A stretch of DNA of 64,000 bases from Pseudomonas sp. MMS21 TM103. Lineage in GTDB: Bacteria > Pseudomonadota > Gammaproteobacteria > Pseudomonadales > Pseudomonadaceae. Shown here in pieces: positions 51,420 to 59,573 of this stretch. Below the pieces are notes generated by a model, which was not told the DNA's origin, searched no databases, and saw only the letters and a list, made by a program, of their open reading frames with translations. Where the stretch lies: the NCBI RefSeq assembly GCF_022132145.1, contig NZ_JAJISP010000007.1:62001-126000 (forward strand), given 5' to 3'. The position numbers and the translations under genes are program-made. Position 1 is the first letter of the stretch; the number at the start of each line of letters is the position of its first letter.

Positions 51420-52583
51420 ATGACCGTTCTGAAGATGACCGACCTCGACCTCCAAGGTAAGCGCGTGTTGATCCGCGAAGACCTCAACGTGCCGGTAAAA
51501 GACGGCGCGGTGACGAGCGACGCGCGCATCCTCGCCTCGTTGCCGACCATCAAGCTGGCCCTGGAAAAGGGTGCGGCAGTCATGGTCTGCTCGCACCTGG
51601 GTCGCCCGAGCGAAGGTGAATACTCCGCAGAGAACAGCCTCAAGCCGGTCGCCGACTACCTGAGCCAGGCGCTCGGCCGTGAAGTGCCGCTGGTGCGCGA
51701 TTACCTCGACGGTGTCGCGATCCAGCCCGGCGAACTGGTACTGCTGGAAAACGTGCGCTTCAATCCGGGCGAGAAGAAAAACAGCGACGAACTGGCCCGG
51801 CAATATGCCGCGCTCTGCGATGTGTTCGTCATGGACGCTTTCGGCACCGCCCACCGCGCCCAGGGTTCGACCCATGGCGTGGCCAAGTTCGCCAAGGTAG
51901 CTTGCGCCGGCCCGTTGCTGGCGGCTGAGCTGGATGCCCTGGGCAAGGCGCTAGGCAATCCGGCCAAGCCGATGGCGGCCATCGTCGCCGGCTCCAAGGT
52001 GTCGACCAAGCTCGATGTGCTGACCAGCCTGAGCCAGATCTGCGACCAGCTGATCGTCGGCGGCGGGATTGCCAACACCTTCCTCGCTGCCGCCGGTTTC
52101 CCGGTCGGCAAGTCGCTGTACGAGGCCGACCTGCTGGATACCGCCAAAGCCATCGCCGCCAAGGTCAGCGTGCCGCTGCCGGTGGACGTGGTGGTGGCCA
52201 AGGAGTTCGCCGAATCCGCCACCGCCACCGTCAAACTGGTCGCCGACGTGGCCGCTGACGACATGATCCTCGATATCGGCCCGCAGACCGCGCTGCAATT
52301 CGCCGAGCTGCTGAAGTCGTCGAAGACCATTCTGTGGAACGGTCCGGTCGGCGTGTTCGAGTTCGCCCAGTTCGGTAACGGCACCAAGGTGCTAGCCGAA
52401 GCCATCGCCGCCAGCCCGGCCTTCTCGATTGCCGGTGGTGGCGACACCCTGGCGGCCATCGACAAATACGCCGTGGCGGACAAGATTTCCTATATCTCCA
52501 CCGGCGGCGGCGCCTTCCTCGAGTTCGTCGAGGGCAAGGTGCTGCCAGCCGTGGAAGTGCTGGAGCAGCGCGCCAAGGGCTAG
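51420..52583 (+). CDS. pgk: Phosphoglycerate kinase
   Basis: 387 aa, starting 5 bp after the epd stop. Motifs: [60 protein letters not shown] and [13 protein letters not shown]. It makes ATP and 3-phosphoglycerate, which also feeds SerA. Confidence 0.97.
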   Translation: MTVLKMTDLDLQGKRVLIREDLNVPVKDGAVTSDARILASLPTIKLALEKGAAVMVCSHLGRPSEGEYSAENSLKPVADYLSQALGREVPLVRDYLDGVAIQPGELVLLENVRFNPGEKKNSDELARQYAALCDVFVMDAFGTAHRAQGSTHGVAKFAKVACAGPLLAAELDALGKALGNPAKPMAAIVAGSKVSTKLDVLTSLSQICDQLIVGGGIANTFLAAAGFPVGKSLYEADLLDTAKAIAAKVSVPLPVDVVVAKEFAESATATVKLVADVAADDMILDIGPQTALQFAELLKSSKTILWNGPVGVFEFAQFGNGTKVLAEAIAASPAFSIAGGGDTLAAIDKYAVADKISYISTGGGAFLEFVEGKVLPAVEVLEQRAKG

Positions 52584-52892
52584 CGCCTGTTGCTCGGGAG
52601 GGCCGTGGCGAGGCTGAACCAGGCTCTCTGCAGGTTGTCGATTGACCTGCGCGCGGCGTGGGCCGGCTATCCTTTTACCGCAAGGGCAAAGAAGGGCTGG
52701 TCTGCTCGGCCGCTGCCGATGATGTACTCGGTCGCCCTGGCGGCTTTGTTCGGATGTAATCCGGGCTGCGAATTTCATCCCCTGGTGCGCCAGGGGCGGA
52801 CGAGCTGACCCCTTGTCCCTGAATACTTGAATAGCGCCTGCCCCTGCGGCAGGCTTGCACGATTAACGAGTCCCTCCGGGAGAAAGAACACC
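52584..52892. other. pgk-fba gap with a hairpin and no supported gene
   Basis: 309 bp. A 7-bp perfect stem CCCCTGG-TGCG-CCAGGGG lies at 52779-52796. A 72-codon ORF across the gap has no ribosome binding site or known family and is not called. Confidence 0.5.
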
Positions 52893-53957
52893 ATGGCACT
52901 TATCAGCATGCGCCAGATGCTCGACCACGCCGCCGAATTCGGCTACGGCGTGCCGGCTTTCAACGTCAACAACCTCGAGCAGATGCGCGCCATCATGGAA
53001 GCGGCCGACAAGACCGATTCCCCGGTGATCGTCCAGGCTTCCGCCGGTGCCCGCAAGTACGCCGGAGCACCCTTCCTGCGTCACCTGATCCTGGCGGCCA
53101 TCGAAGAATTCCCGCATATCCCGGTGTGCATGCACCAGGACCACGGCACCAGTCCTGACGTCTGCCAGCGCTCGATCCAGCTGGGCTTCAGCTCGGTGAT
53201 GATGGACGGCTCGCTGAAGGAAGACGGCAAGACGCCGGCCGACTACGACTACAACGTCGCCGTGACCCAGCAGACCGTAGCCTTCGCCCACGCCTGCGGC
53301 GTCTCGGTGGAAGGTGAGTTGGGCTGCCTGGGCAGCCTGGAAACCGGCATGGCCGGCGAAGAAGACGGCGTCGGCGCCGAAGGCGTGCTCGACCACAGCC
53401 AGATGCTCACCGACCCGGAAGAAGCCGCCGACTTCGTCAAGCGCACCCAGGTCGACGCCCTGGCCATTGCCATCGGTACCAGCCACGGCGCCTACAAGTT
53501 CACCAAGCCGCCGACCGGTGACATCCTCGCCATCGACCGGATCAAGGAGATCCACAAGCGCATCCCCAACACCCACCTGGTGATGCATGGTTCTTCTTCG
53601 GTGCCGCAGGAGTGGCTGGCGATCATCAACCAGTACGGCGGTGACATCAAAGAAACCTACGGCGTGCCGGTCGAAGAAATCGTCGAAGGCATCAAGTTCG
53701 GCGTGCGCAAGGTCAACATCGACACCGACCTGCGCCTGGCGTCCACCGGTGCGATGCGTCGCCTGATGGCGACCAACCCGAGCGAGTTCGATCCGCGCAA
53801 GTTCTTCGGCGCCACCGTGACGGCCATGCGCGACATCTGCATCGCCCGTTACGAAGCCTTCGGCACCGCCGGCAACGCTTCGAAGATCAAACCGATCTCA
53901 CTGGAAGCCATGTTCCAGCGCTATGCCAAGGGTGAGCTGGCCGCCAAGGTCAACTAA
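52893..53957 (+). CDS. fba: Fructose-bisphosphate aldolase, class II
   Basis: 354 aa from ATG 52893. The zinc site is visible in [14 protein letters not shown] and [25 protein letters not shown] and [11 protein letters not shown] bind substrate. It interconverts fructose-1,6-bisphosphate with DHAP and GAP. The gene ends the tkt-epd-pgk-fba block and is followed by a strong terminator. Confidence 0.97.
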   Translation: MALISMRQMLDHAAEFGYGVPAFNVNNLEQMRAIMEAADKTDSPVIVQASAGARKYAGAPFLRHLILAAIEEFPHIPVCMHQDHGTSPDVCQRSIQLGFSSVMMDGSLKEDGKTPADYDYNVAVTQQTVAFAHACGVSVEGELGCLGSLETGMAGEEDGVGAEGVLDHSQMLTDPEEAADFVKRTQVDALAIAIGTSHGAYKFTKPPTGDILAIDRIKEIHKRIPNTHLVMHGSSSVPQEWLAIINQYGGDIKETYGVPVEEIVEGIKFGVRKVNIDTDLRLASTGAMRRLMATNPSEFDPRKFFGATVTAMRDICIARYEAFGTAGNASKIKPISLEAMFQRYAKGELAAKVN

Positions 53958-53972
53958 GCCTCGGCTGCAACG

Positions 53973-53998
53973 AAAAGCCCGCTCTCGAGCGGGCTTTT
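53973..53998 (+). terminator. Rho-independent terminator of fba
   Basis: AAAAGCCCGCT and AGCGGGCTTTT pair around CTCG and run into T5, 15 bp past the stop. Confidence 0.93.
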
Positions 53999-54144
53999 TC
54001 GTGATCCAGGGTGCCGCCGCGCTGACGGCGGTACCTGTGGTTGCCTGATGAGTCGGCTCTTGCTCACAGGCTCAACGCGAGTGAGTGCAATCGCCAATAT
54101 ACCGCCTGAACAGACGGCTATTCGCTCGGTGCCCTTTCACCTCG

Positions 54145-54429
54145 TTAGACGAAGGGTTGGCCACCAAACCCTCTCGGGAGTCGCTGCAGTCCCGGCATGT
54201 CGGCGAGCTTCTCCCGCCACGCGGCGCGCCAGTCATTCGACACATGAGCGGTCTTGGATCTTCGCGCGGCTCTGCGCGCCGCATTCCGTTCGGCTTTCCG
54301 AGCCTCCTTGTACACGTCCGTATTACGACAGTTATGGCATTTCACCTGATTCAGTTTGGTGCTGGAGGCAAGGTTGCTGCCGTGGCTGCCGCAGGCGAGA
54401 TGACCCGCGACCTTGTAGTGAGTAACCAT
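54145..54429 (-). CDS. Small Cys/Arg-rich protein of unknown function
   Basis: 94 aa with an excellent AAGGAG 8 nt before the ATG. The N-terminal half has GHLACGSHGSN and VKCHNCRNTDVYK, so C-x2-C plus an outer Cys and His, a likely zinc site. A basic helix EARKAERNAARRAARRSK follows, apt for binding nucleic acid or ribosomes. Similar small proteins exist in pseudomonads in my recollection, without known function. It stands alone between fba and the PL7 gene. Confidence 0.7.
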   Translation of the reverse strand: MVTHYKVAGHLACGSHGSNLASSTKLNQVKCHNCRNTDVYKEARKAERNAARRAARRSKTAHVSNDWRAAWREKLADMPGLQRLPRGFGGQPFV

Positions 54430-54705
54430 CGGTTAATCTCCTTATGTTGAGTGCAGCGCAAGCAAGGCGATACGAGATCGGTTGCTTTGAAGCAGATGCC
54501 AAAGCGAAGCCGCCAAGGCGCTTGCAGCGAACCAGAGGCCTTACCCTGGCATGGACTCGCACCACCAGAGAGCGAATGAACTTACCTGCACCTAAGCAGC
54601 ATAGTCCCGCTCACGGCTGCGATCCCGGAGTTCGATTGGACCACTCCCTGTGGGGCGGGTTCGCCGACGAGCGGCGAGGTCATGCACGCCCCGAGGCGTT
54701 GTTGA
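54430..54705. other. Gap upstream of the small Cys/Arg-rich gene
   Basis: Holds the promoter side of the leftward small gene. A plus-strand ORF here (54444-54710) lacks a ribosome binding site and family and looks spurious. Confidence 0.45.
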
Positions 54706-54834
54706 TCTGAAACCGCTCGGCCATGCTGCGTTAAACAACAGGCTAAAAATGCGCATTTACAGCTCGTAAACTGCGCTTTCTCGCCTATTTTTGCCTTGCC
54801 TGATCTTCGCTCGCTACGTTTTCACACGGCCTGT
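54706..54834. repeat. Palindromic repeat, second clear copy
   Basis: Shares CATTTACAGCTCGTAAACT and the flanking AAAATGCG / TGCGCTTTCTCGCCTATTTTTGCC order with the copy at 43238; the terminal repeats are decayed (TTTTCACACGGCCTG at the right). It lies just beyond the end of the PL7 gene. Confidence 0.75.
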
Positions 54835-54853
54835 CTCGTGCGGGCTTTTTGCG

Positions 54854-55537
54854 TTATGGCGCAGGGCTGGCCAGCGCTCGGTGCTCGATGCCCAGCTTGT
54901 AGAATTGTGCGGCGCCGGCCTCGGTTTCGTAACCACTGTTGTCCTGGGGGTAGGCCCCGGCTTTGAAGTACAAGGATTTCGCCGCCCAAGCCGAATCGAT
55001 CGGGCTATTCCAGTTGATGTCGTTGAGGCTGATCGACAGGGTTCCCTTCGGGGTCAGGTGGATGGCGTAGGTGAAGCGCTGATTGAGTTCGATGTGGCGG
55101 GCGATGGTGATGACCTGAATCGGCGCGTCGGGACTCAAGCGCAGCTTGGCGACGATATTGCCGCTGGCCAAATACGCCTTGTATTGGTACTCCAGCTTGA
55201 GCAGCGGTGCGCTGCTCTGCTGGGCGTGGATCTGGCCGATGACCAGCTTGCCGGTCGAAGGTACCTGGCTGATCGCCAGGGCGGCGCGCAGGAAATTGTC
55301 GGCGCTGGGGTAGGTCCAGTTGCGCAGCTTGCCGTCGGCGAAGGTTTCGCGCAGCTCGCTGCGCGGGTACTTGGCATTCTCGGTGGTGCTGCCGTTGACC
55401 GGGGCCCAGAAGAAGATTGCCCCGTCTTTCGACTGGAAGTAATGATCCTGGTAGCCGCCGACCAGCAGGGGGGTGTCGATGGTGGTGGCGGGGACGCCGA
55501 CGGGAATGCTCAGGTTCCAAGTGGCAAGATCGATCAT
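54854..55537 (-). CDS. Alginate lyase, polysaccharide lyase family 7
   Basis: 227 aa from ATG 55537 (AGGAG upstream). PL7 motifs are complete: RSELRE (59-64), QIH (102-104) and YFKAGAYPQ (190-198), with DIATWNLSIP-like start MIDLATWNLSIPVG. QIH is usual for enzymes that accept polyG or mixed alginate. No signal peptide is seen, so it may act in the cytoplasm or leave by a non-Sec route; a similar leaderless PL7 is known in P. aeruginosa. No alginate genes adjoin it. Confidence 0.92.
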   Translation of the reverse strand: MIDLATWNLSIPVGVPATTIDTPLLVGGYQDHYFQSKDGAIFFWAPVNGSTTENAKYPRSELRETFADGKLRNWTYPSADNFLRAALAISQVPSTGKLVIGQIHAQQSSAPLLKLEYQYKAYLASGNIVAKLRLSPDAPIQVITIARHIELNQRFTYAIHLTPKGTLSISLNDINWNSPIDSAWAAKSLYFKAGAYPQDNSGYETEAGAAQFYKLGIEHRALASPAP

Positions 55538-55993
55538 GACTGGTTCTCCTGGAAGAGAAATGACGTCAGTCGAGGGGCACATCTCATCCTTGAGTCAGTA
55601 ACGGCTTACTTGGCATCCCTGCGGGTGGCACACGCGAACTGATGGGAGGTTAGGGGGCTGCCGTTGGTCGCGAGAGGCGCTTGTCTTTATAGCGGCAGGC
55701 TGCTCGGGGGTATGATGGCCGTTCGTCGATATACTGGCGCCAAAATATAACCATGACGAGCCCGGCACCGTATCTGCTCCGAGAGGCAGCCGCGCGCGGT
55801 TGCCAAGGGGATTTCGGGTGGCCGCGAGGGGGCATGAGCTGGCGCGCTGTTGCTGGCAGCGGCGGTTTTTCCAGCGGCTGGGGACACAGGCGCCGACCAC
55901 TAGTAGGCTGGCGGCGGCAGTGGCGGCTTGCCCGATCGGCGGGTTGCGGCATACTGCGCACCCAGGCCCTACGAGAACCGCTCGGTACCGTCC
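55538..55993. other. 456-bp gap between divergent genes
   Basis: Contains promoter-like AT-rich sequence near 55690-55755. ORFs on both strands overlap each other, lack ribosome binding sites and match nothing I know. Confidence 0.45.
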
Positions 55994-56500
55994 ATGACCC
56001 CTCTGAAATTTCTCCAGGGCTACCCGCTGCAGCTGCAAGAGCAGATCCGCCAACTGATCGCCCAGGAGCGTCTGGGCGACTACCTGGCCCAGCGTTACAA
56101 CGGCAAGCACGGCGTGCAGAGCGACAAGGCGCTGTATGCCTATATTCAGGCGCTCAAGCAGGAGCACCTGAAGAACGCGCCGGCCATCGACAAGGTGTTG
56201 TTCGACAACCGCCTCGACCTTACCCATCGCGCCCTCGGCTTGCACACCGCGATTTCCCGGGTGCAGGGCGGCAAGCTCAAGGCCAAGAAGGAAATCCGCG
56301 TCGCCGCCCTGTTCAAGGACGCCGCGCCAGAGTTTTTACAGATGATCGTGGTGCATGAACTGGCCCACCTGAAAGAGGCCGAGCACAACAAGGCGTTCTA
56401 CAAACTCTGCGAATACATGCTGCCCGATTATCACCAGGTGGAATTCGATCTGCGCGTGTACCTGACCTGGCGCGAGCTGCAAGGGCGTAGCCCGGCCTGA
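55994..56500 (+). CDS. YgjP/DUF45-type metallopeptidase
   Basis: 168 aa from ATG 55994. The zinc motif is VVHELAHLKEAEHNKAFYKL, i.e. HExxH with a third histidine after six residues (HELAH...H), typical of YgjP-like (WLM/DUF45) proteins. No signal peptide, cytosolic. The biological substrate is unknown. Confidence 0.88.
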   Translation: MTPLKFLQGYPLQLQEQIRQLIAQERLGDYLAQRYNGKHGVQSDKALYAYIQALKQEHLKNAPAIDKVLFDNRLDLTHRALGLHTAISRVQGGKLKAKKEIRVAALFKDAAPEFLQMIVVHELAHLKEAEHNKAFYKLCEYMLPDYHQVEFDLRVYLTWRELQGRSPA

Positions 56501-56535
56501 ACTCGCGGGTGGCCAGCCAGTCGCCGAGTGGCTTC

Positions 56536-56769
56536 TCAGCCGCGCAGCAGCAGATTAAGCTGATCGACCACTTCCGCCCAGTCGGCGTCCTCGAGAATTT
56601 CCTCGCGCAGAAAGCTGGCCTGGGCAGCGGTCCAGAAGGGCGCATCGGCCAATTTGCAGGTTTGCGGCAGCGGCGAATGGGTGCTGATGAAACGCTCGAT
56701 GCTGGCTTGTTCGGCGGGCAAGCCGAGCTGTTTGAACAGTGCCGATAGATCGTGGCTAGGGTTTTCCAT
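56536..56769 (-). CDS. DUF2789-domain protein
   Basis: 77 aa from ATG 56769: MENPSHDLSALFKQLGLPAE, then FISTHSPLPQTCKLADAPFW and FLREEILEDADWAEVVDQLN. This is a small helical DUF2789 protein of normal length. The longer upstream frame is not family-like. Function unknown. Confidence 0.9.
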   Translation of the reverse strand: MENPSHDLSALFKQLGLPAEQASIERFISTHSPLPQTCKLADAPFWTAAQASFLREEILEDADWAEVVDQLNLLLRG

Positions 56770-56897
56770 GATGTGCTCCTCTGGAGAGTGGACTCGCCCA
56801 TACAGCCTAGCGTATATCGACCAATATCTGTCGCAGGATGCTGGCCAGCAGGGCCTGCCTGCAGGCAAGATTTTCACCGGTGCGAGGTGGTCACGGC

Positions 56898-57662
56898 ATG
56901 CATTCAGGGGTTTCGCGCAGGTTGCTCGCGGTGCTGGCCAGCCTTGCACTGCTGCTCCCGCCGTTGGCACTGGCGCGCGAGTTGCTGGCGGTAGGCAGCG
57001 ATTTCCCGCGGGTATTCGAGCGTTCGGGCGCAGGCGTGTATCAGGGGCTCGGCCCGGATGTCCTGCGCCAAGTGCTCGAGCCGCGAGGCTACAGCCTGCG
57101 CTTCGCGTCATACCCCTGGGCCCGCGCGCAGCGCATGGTCGAACTCGGTCGGGCCGACATCCTTATCGGTCCCTATCGTAATCCAGCGCGCGAGGCGCGT
57201 TTCGCGTTTGTCGGGCCGGCCTTCTATCGCGACCGGATCGTCCTTTATTGCCGCAGCGGCAGGTCGTGTCAGTGGTCTGGCGATCTCCGCCAGCTGTCCG
57301 GCCGGCGCATCGGCGTGGTGCGCGCCTGGGCCTACGGCGCGCGTTTCGATAGCGCGCGCGACGTGCTCGAGCTGGTCACCGTGGAGGGGGTCGGCAACGG
57401 CCTGAAAATGCTCAGTCTGGGCCGACTCGAACTCCTCGCCAGTAATCAGCGCAACACCCTGCCGCTGTTGCAGGTGCTGGGTTTGACCGATGAAATCAGC
57501 CAGCTCGAGCCCCCTGTCGATACCCTGGACGGTTACTTCGCGTTCCCTCTGCATAGCAGCCATGCCCGCCTGCGCGAGGATTTCGACGAGGGCTTTCGGC
57601 AGCTGGTCGAGCGTGGACAGCTGGCCCGGCTGGCAGCCCAGTGGCAGGTGGACATTCCTTGA
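56898..57662 (+). CDS. Periplasmic solute-binding protein (SBP_bac_3-like)
   Basis: 254 aa from ATG 56898 with GAGGT upstream. Signal peptide LLAVLASLALLLPPLALA, then a two-lobe binding fold: VGSDFPRVFERSGAGVYQGL, PYRNPAREARFAFVGPAFYR, GRRIGVVRAWAYG, and FAFPLHSSHARLREDFDEGF. There is no transporter nearby, so it may be an orphan binder or a sensor. Two cysteines (CRSGRSC) may form a disulfide. Confidence 0.83.
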   Translation: MHSGVSRRLLAVLASLALLLPPLALARELLAVGSDFPRVFERSGAGVYQGLGPDVLRQVLEPRGYSLRFASYPWARAQRMVELGRADILIGPYRNPAREARFAFVGPAFYRDRIVLYCRSGRSCQWSGDLRQLSGRRIGVVRAWAYGARFDSARDVLELVTVEGVGNGLKMLSLGRLELLASNQRNTLPLLQVLGLTDEISQLEPPVDTLDGYFAFPLHSSHARLREDFDEGFRQLVERGQLARLAAQWQVDIP

Positions 57663-57767
57663 GAAAGGCCCTGCGCCGGTGAGGTTATGCGGCTCGAGGT
57701 GGGGCCGGCCAGCCCAGGCTCAATCTAGCCCCGGTGGGCTTCCCTGCAGAACCTCGAGTTCGGCCGT

Positions 57768-58250
57768 TCAGCAGACCCGCAGCACTTCGAAGCGCTGCGT
57801 GCTGCTACCCATGCGAAGCTCCACCTGATCGCCTTCAGCGCAGCCGATCAGGCGTTGTCCAAGCGGTGCGCGCGGGCTGATCACCCGTACTTCCTCGCCT
57901 TCCAGCAGCAGCTTCAGGCCGGCACCGTCCGGGCCAAGGAACAGGCACTGCTCGACACCCTGAGCATCGGCTAGCCACACCAAGGCGCTGAGCTGAATGC
58001 CCAGTTGCGCATCGAAGGGCCGCAGCCGGAGCTTTTCCCAGGCGCTCAGGGCCTGGCGAATTTCCTCGACCCGGCGCGCCTGCCCGGCGGCCAGATAGGA
58101 AGCCTCCAGGCCCAGGGTGTCGTATTTGTTCTCGGCAATATTCTCTTCATGGGTGGCCGCTTCATAGGCGGTCAACGCCGCTTGCTGGGCCAGCGCCAGA
58201 TCGCTGTGCAGCTTGTCGAGAATCAGTTGCTGGAGCAGAGCTTTGTTCAA
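57768..58250 (-). CDS. GreA/GreB-family transcription factor-like protein
   Basis: 160 aa with an N-terminal coiled coil (LALAQQAALTAYEAATHEEN, LEASYLAAGQARRVEEIRQA) and a C-terminal FKBP-like domain (EEVRVISPRAPLGQRLIGCA then GDQVEL). Start is TTG (TTGAACAAAGC), the only in-frame start in reach. GreA/B proteins reach into RNA polymerase to rescue backtracked complexes; the usual acidic tip residues are partly present (THEENIAENKYDT). It could instead be an anti-Gre type factor. Confidence 0.78.
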   Translation of the reverse strand: MNKALLQQLILDKLHSDLALAQQAALTAYEAATHEENIAENKYDTLGLEASYLAAGQARRVEEIRQALSAWEKLRLRPFDAQLGIQLSALVWLADAQGVEQCLFLGPDGAGLKLLLEGEEVRVISPRAPLGQRLIGCAEGDQVELRMGSSTQRFEVLRVC

Positions 58251-58366
58251 CGGTCACTCGCAGGGTCGGCAGGAAAAATATCGGCCTATGCACCAAAGTC
58301 TAGTGTCGCTATGGCTACCGAAGGCGGCATTGTGCACAGGTTGCTACTAAAAGTGAGGGTGTGGGA

Positions 58367-58597
58367 ATGAACATGATGCGGTCGATGGGATTTTTCTTCC
58401 TGTTTCTGCTGGTGCCGCTGGGCGCCTTGCTGGCCAGCTACCCAGGGCCGATTGCCGAATGGTTGAGCGCTCTGTTCGGTGTACCAATCAGCCGGGGCAA
58501 CCTCGGCGCCGGCTTTATGGTGCTGGCGGCGATCTGCCTCAAGGTCGATCTGACCATTCGTCGTCGTGCCCAGGTCAGCCAGGCGAGCATCGCCTGA
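58367..58597 (+). CDS. Small inner-membrane protein, two membrane segments
   Basis: 76 aa from ATG 58367 with GAGG at a workable distance. Segments GFFFLFLLVPLGALLASY and GNLGAGFMVLAAICLKVDLT, with a basic cytoplasmic end (IRRRAQ). No family recognised. Confidence 0.6.
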   Translation: MNMMRSMGFFFLFLLVPLGALLASYPGPIAEWLSALFGVPISRGNLGAGFMVLAAICLKVDLTIRRRAQVSQASIA

Positions 58598-58682
58598 TCG
58601 CGAGTGGGCAACCTGCCATCAAGCTGGCGCAATAGATCCCTGCCGTGGTTACACTGCGCTCCATCTGCGGCGGGAGGCCATG

Positions 58683-59540
58683 ATGGAGACGACACAGTCG
58701 GACTACTCGATTTATCGGCAGGTAGTCACGCAACTGATGAATGACCAGGAGCAGCTGCCCAGCCTGCCGATGTTGACCCTGGAGATTCGCCGGGCGCTGG
58801 CCAGGCCGGAGGTCAGCATGCCCCAGCTGGTCGGCCTGATCAGCAGAGATCCGGCGCTCAGCGCGTTGCTGATGAAATACGCCTCCAGTGCCTTGCTGCG
58901 CACCCGCGTGGCGCCGAAAACCCTGCAGGACGTGTTGCGCGTACTCGGCCTGCAGCAGGTGGATCGGGTGGTGATGCTGCACAGCGTCAAGAGCCTGTTC
59001 GTGCTGCACAGTCCCGGCCACAAGCTGCTGTTCATGGACGCCTGGCAGCGACTGACCCTGAAGGCGAGCATCTGCGGCTTTCTCGCGCGCAAGGTGGGGC
59101 AGGTGCAGGCCGATCATGCGGTGCTCGCCAGCCTGCTCAGCGAGGTGGGTTCGCTCGCGGTACTCTCGGCCTTCAAGGGCGGCGATCTGGTGCCGACACC
59201 GGCGCGTTACCACAGCCTGTGCCAGGCCTACAGCAAATCGCTGGGCCTGATGCTGCTGAAGAAGTGGGCGGTGGACGAAGCCTACGTGGACATCGTGCGC
59301 GAGGCGGGCAACTGGCCGCTGCAGCGCCAGCGGCAGATCGAGTTGCTCGATCTGGTCAACCTGAGCCTGTTCCATACCCTGCTTGATAGCGGCAGCGAAG
59401 CGCAGTTACCCGCGCTGGCCAGTCTGGCCGCCTATGCCAAGCTCAATGGCTTGCACAATGAGGTGGCGGCGGACGGCAGCCTGGCCCTGGTCAGCCAGCA
59501 TTGGGACGAGATCCAGGAACTGGCGGCGGTGCTGCGCTAG
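58683..59540 (+). CDS. HDOD-domain protein
   Basis: 285 aa from the second of two adjacent ATGs, which has GGGAGG at correct distance. The HDOD fold is seen in LPSLPMLTLEIRRALARPEV, LVGLISRDPALSALLMKYAS and KTLQDVLRVLGLQQVDRVVM. It lacks an HD catalytic pair, as usual for HDOD. Such proteins often relay stress or c-di-GMP signals. A leftward YccS-type gene follows. Confidence 0.88.
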   Translation: METTQSDYSIYRQVVTQLMNDQEQLPSLPMLTLEIRRALARPEVSMPQLVGLISRDPALSALLMKYASSALLRTRVAPKTLQDVLRVLGLQQVDRVVMLHSVKSLFVLHSPGHKLLFMDAWQRLTLKASICGFLARKVGQVQADHAVLASLLSEVGSLAVLSAFKGGDLVPTPARYHSLCQAYSKSLGLMLLKKWAVDEAYVDIVREAGNWPLQRQRQIELLDLVNLSLFHTLLDSGSEAQLPALASLAAYAKLNGLHNEVAADGSLALVSQHWDEIQELAAVLR

Positions 59541-59573
59541 GGTTTCCCCAGGCATAAGCCTGAAAACTGCCCG

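Noticed and set aside
52590-52808. 72-codon ORF between pgk and fba
   Set aside because: No ribosome binding site and no family; the end includes a hairpin, consistent with non-coding DNA.
54444-54710. Plus-strand ORF upstream of the small Cys/Arg-rich gene
   Set aside because: Lacks a ribosome binding site and runs into the repeat; no similarity.
55595-56245. 216-codon minus-strand ORF opposite the YgjP-type gene
   Set aside because: Shadow of a gene with a clear HExxH motif on the plus strand; the part in the gap has no family features.
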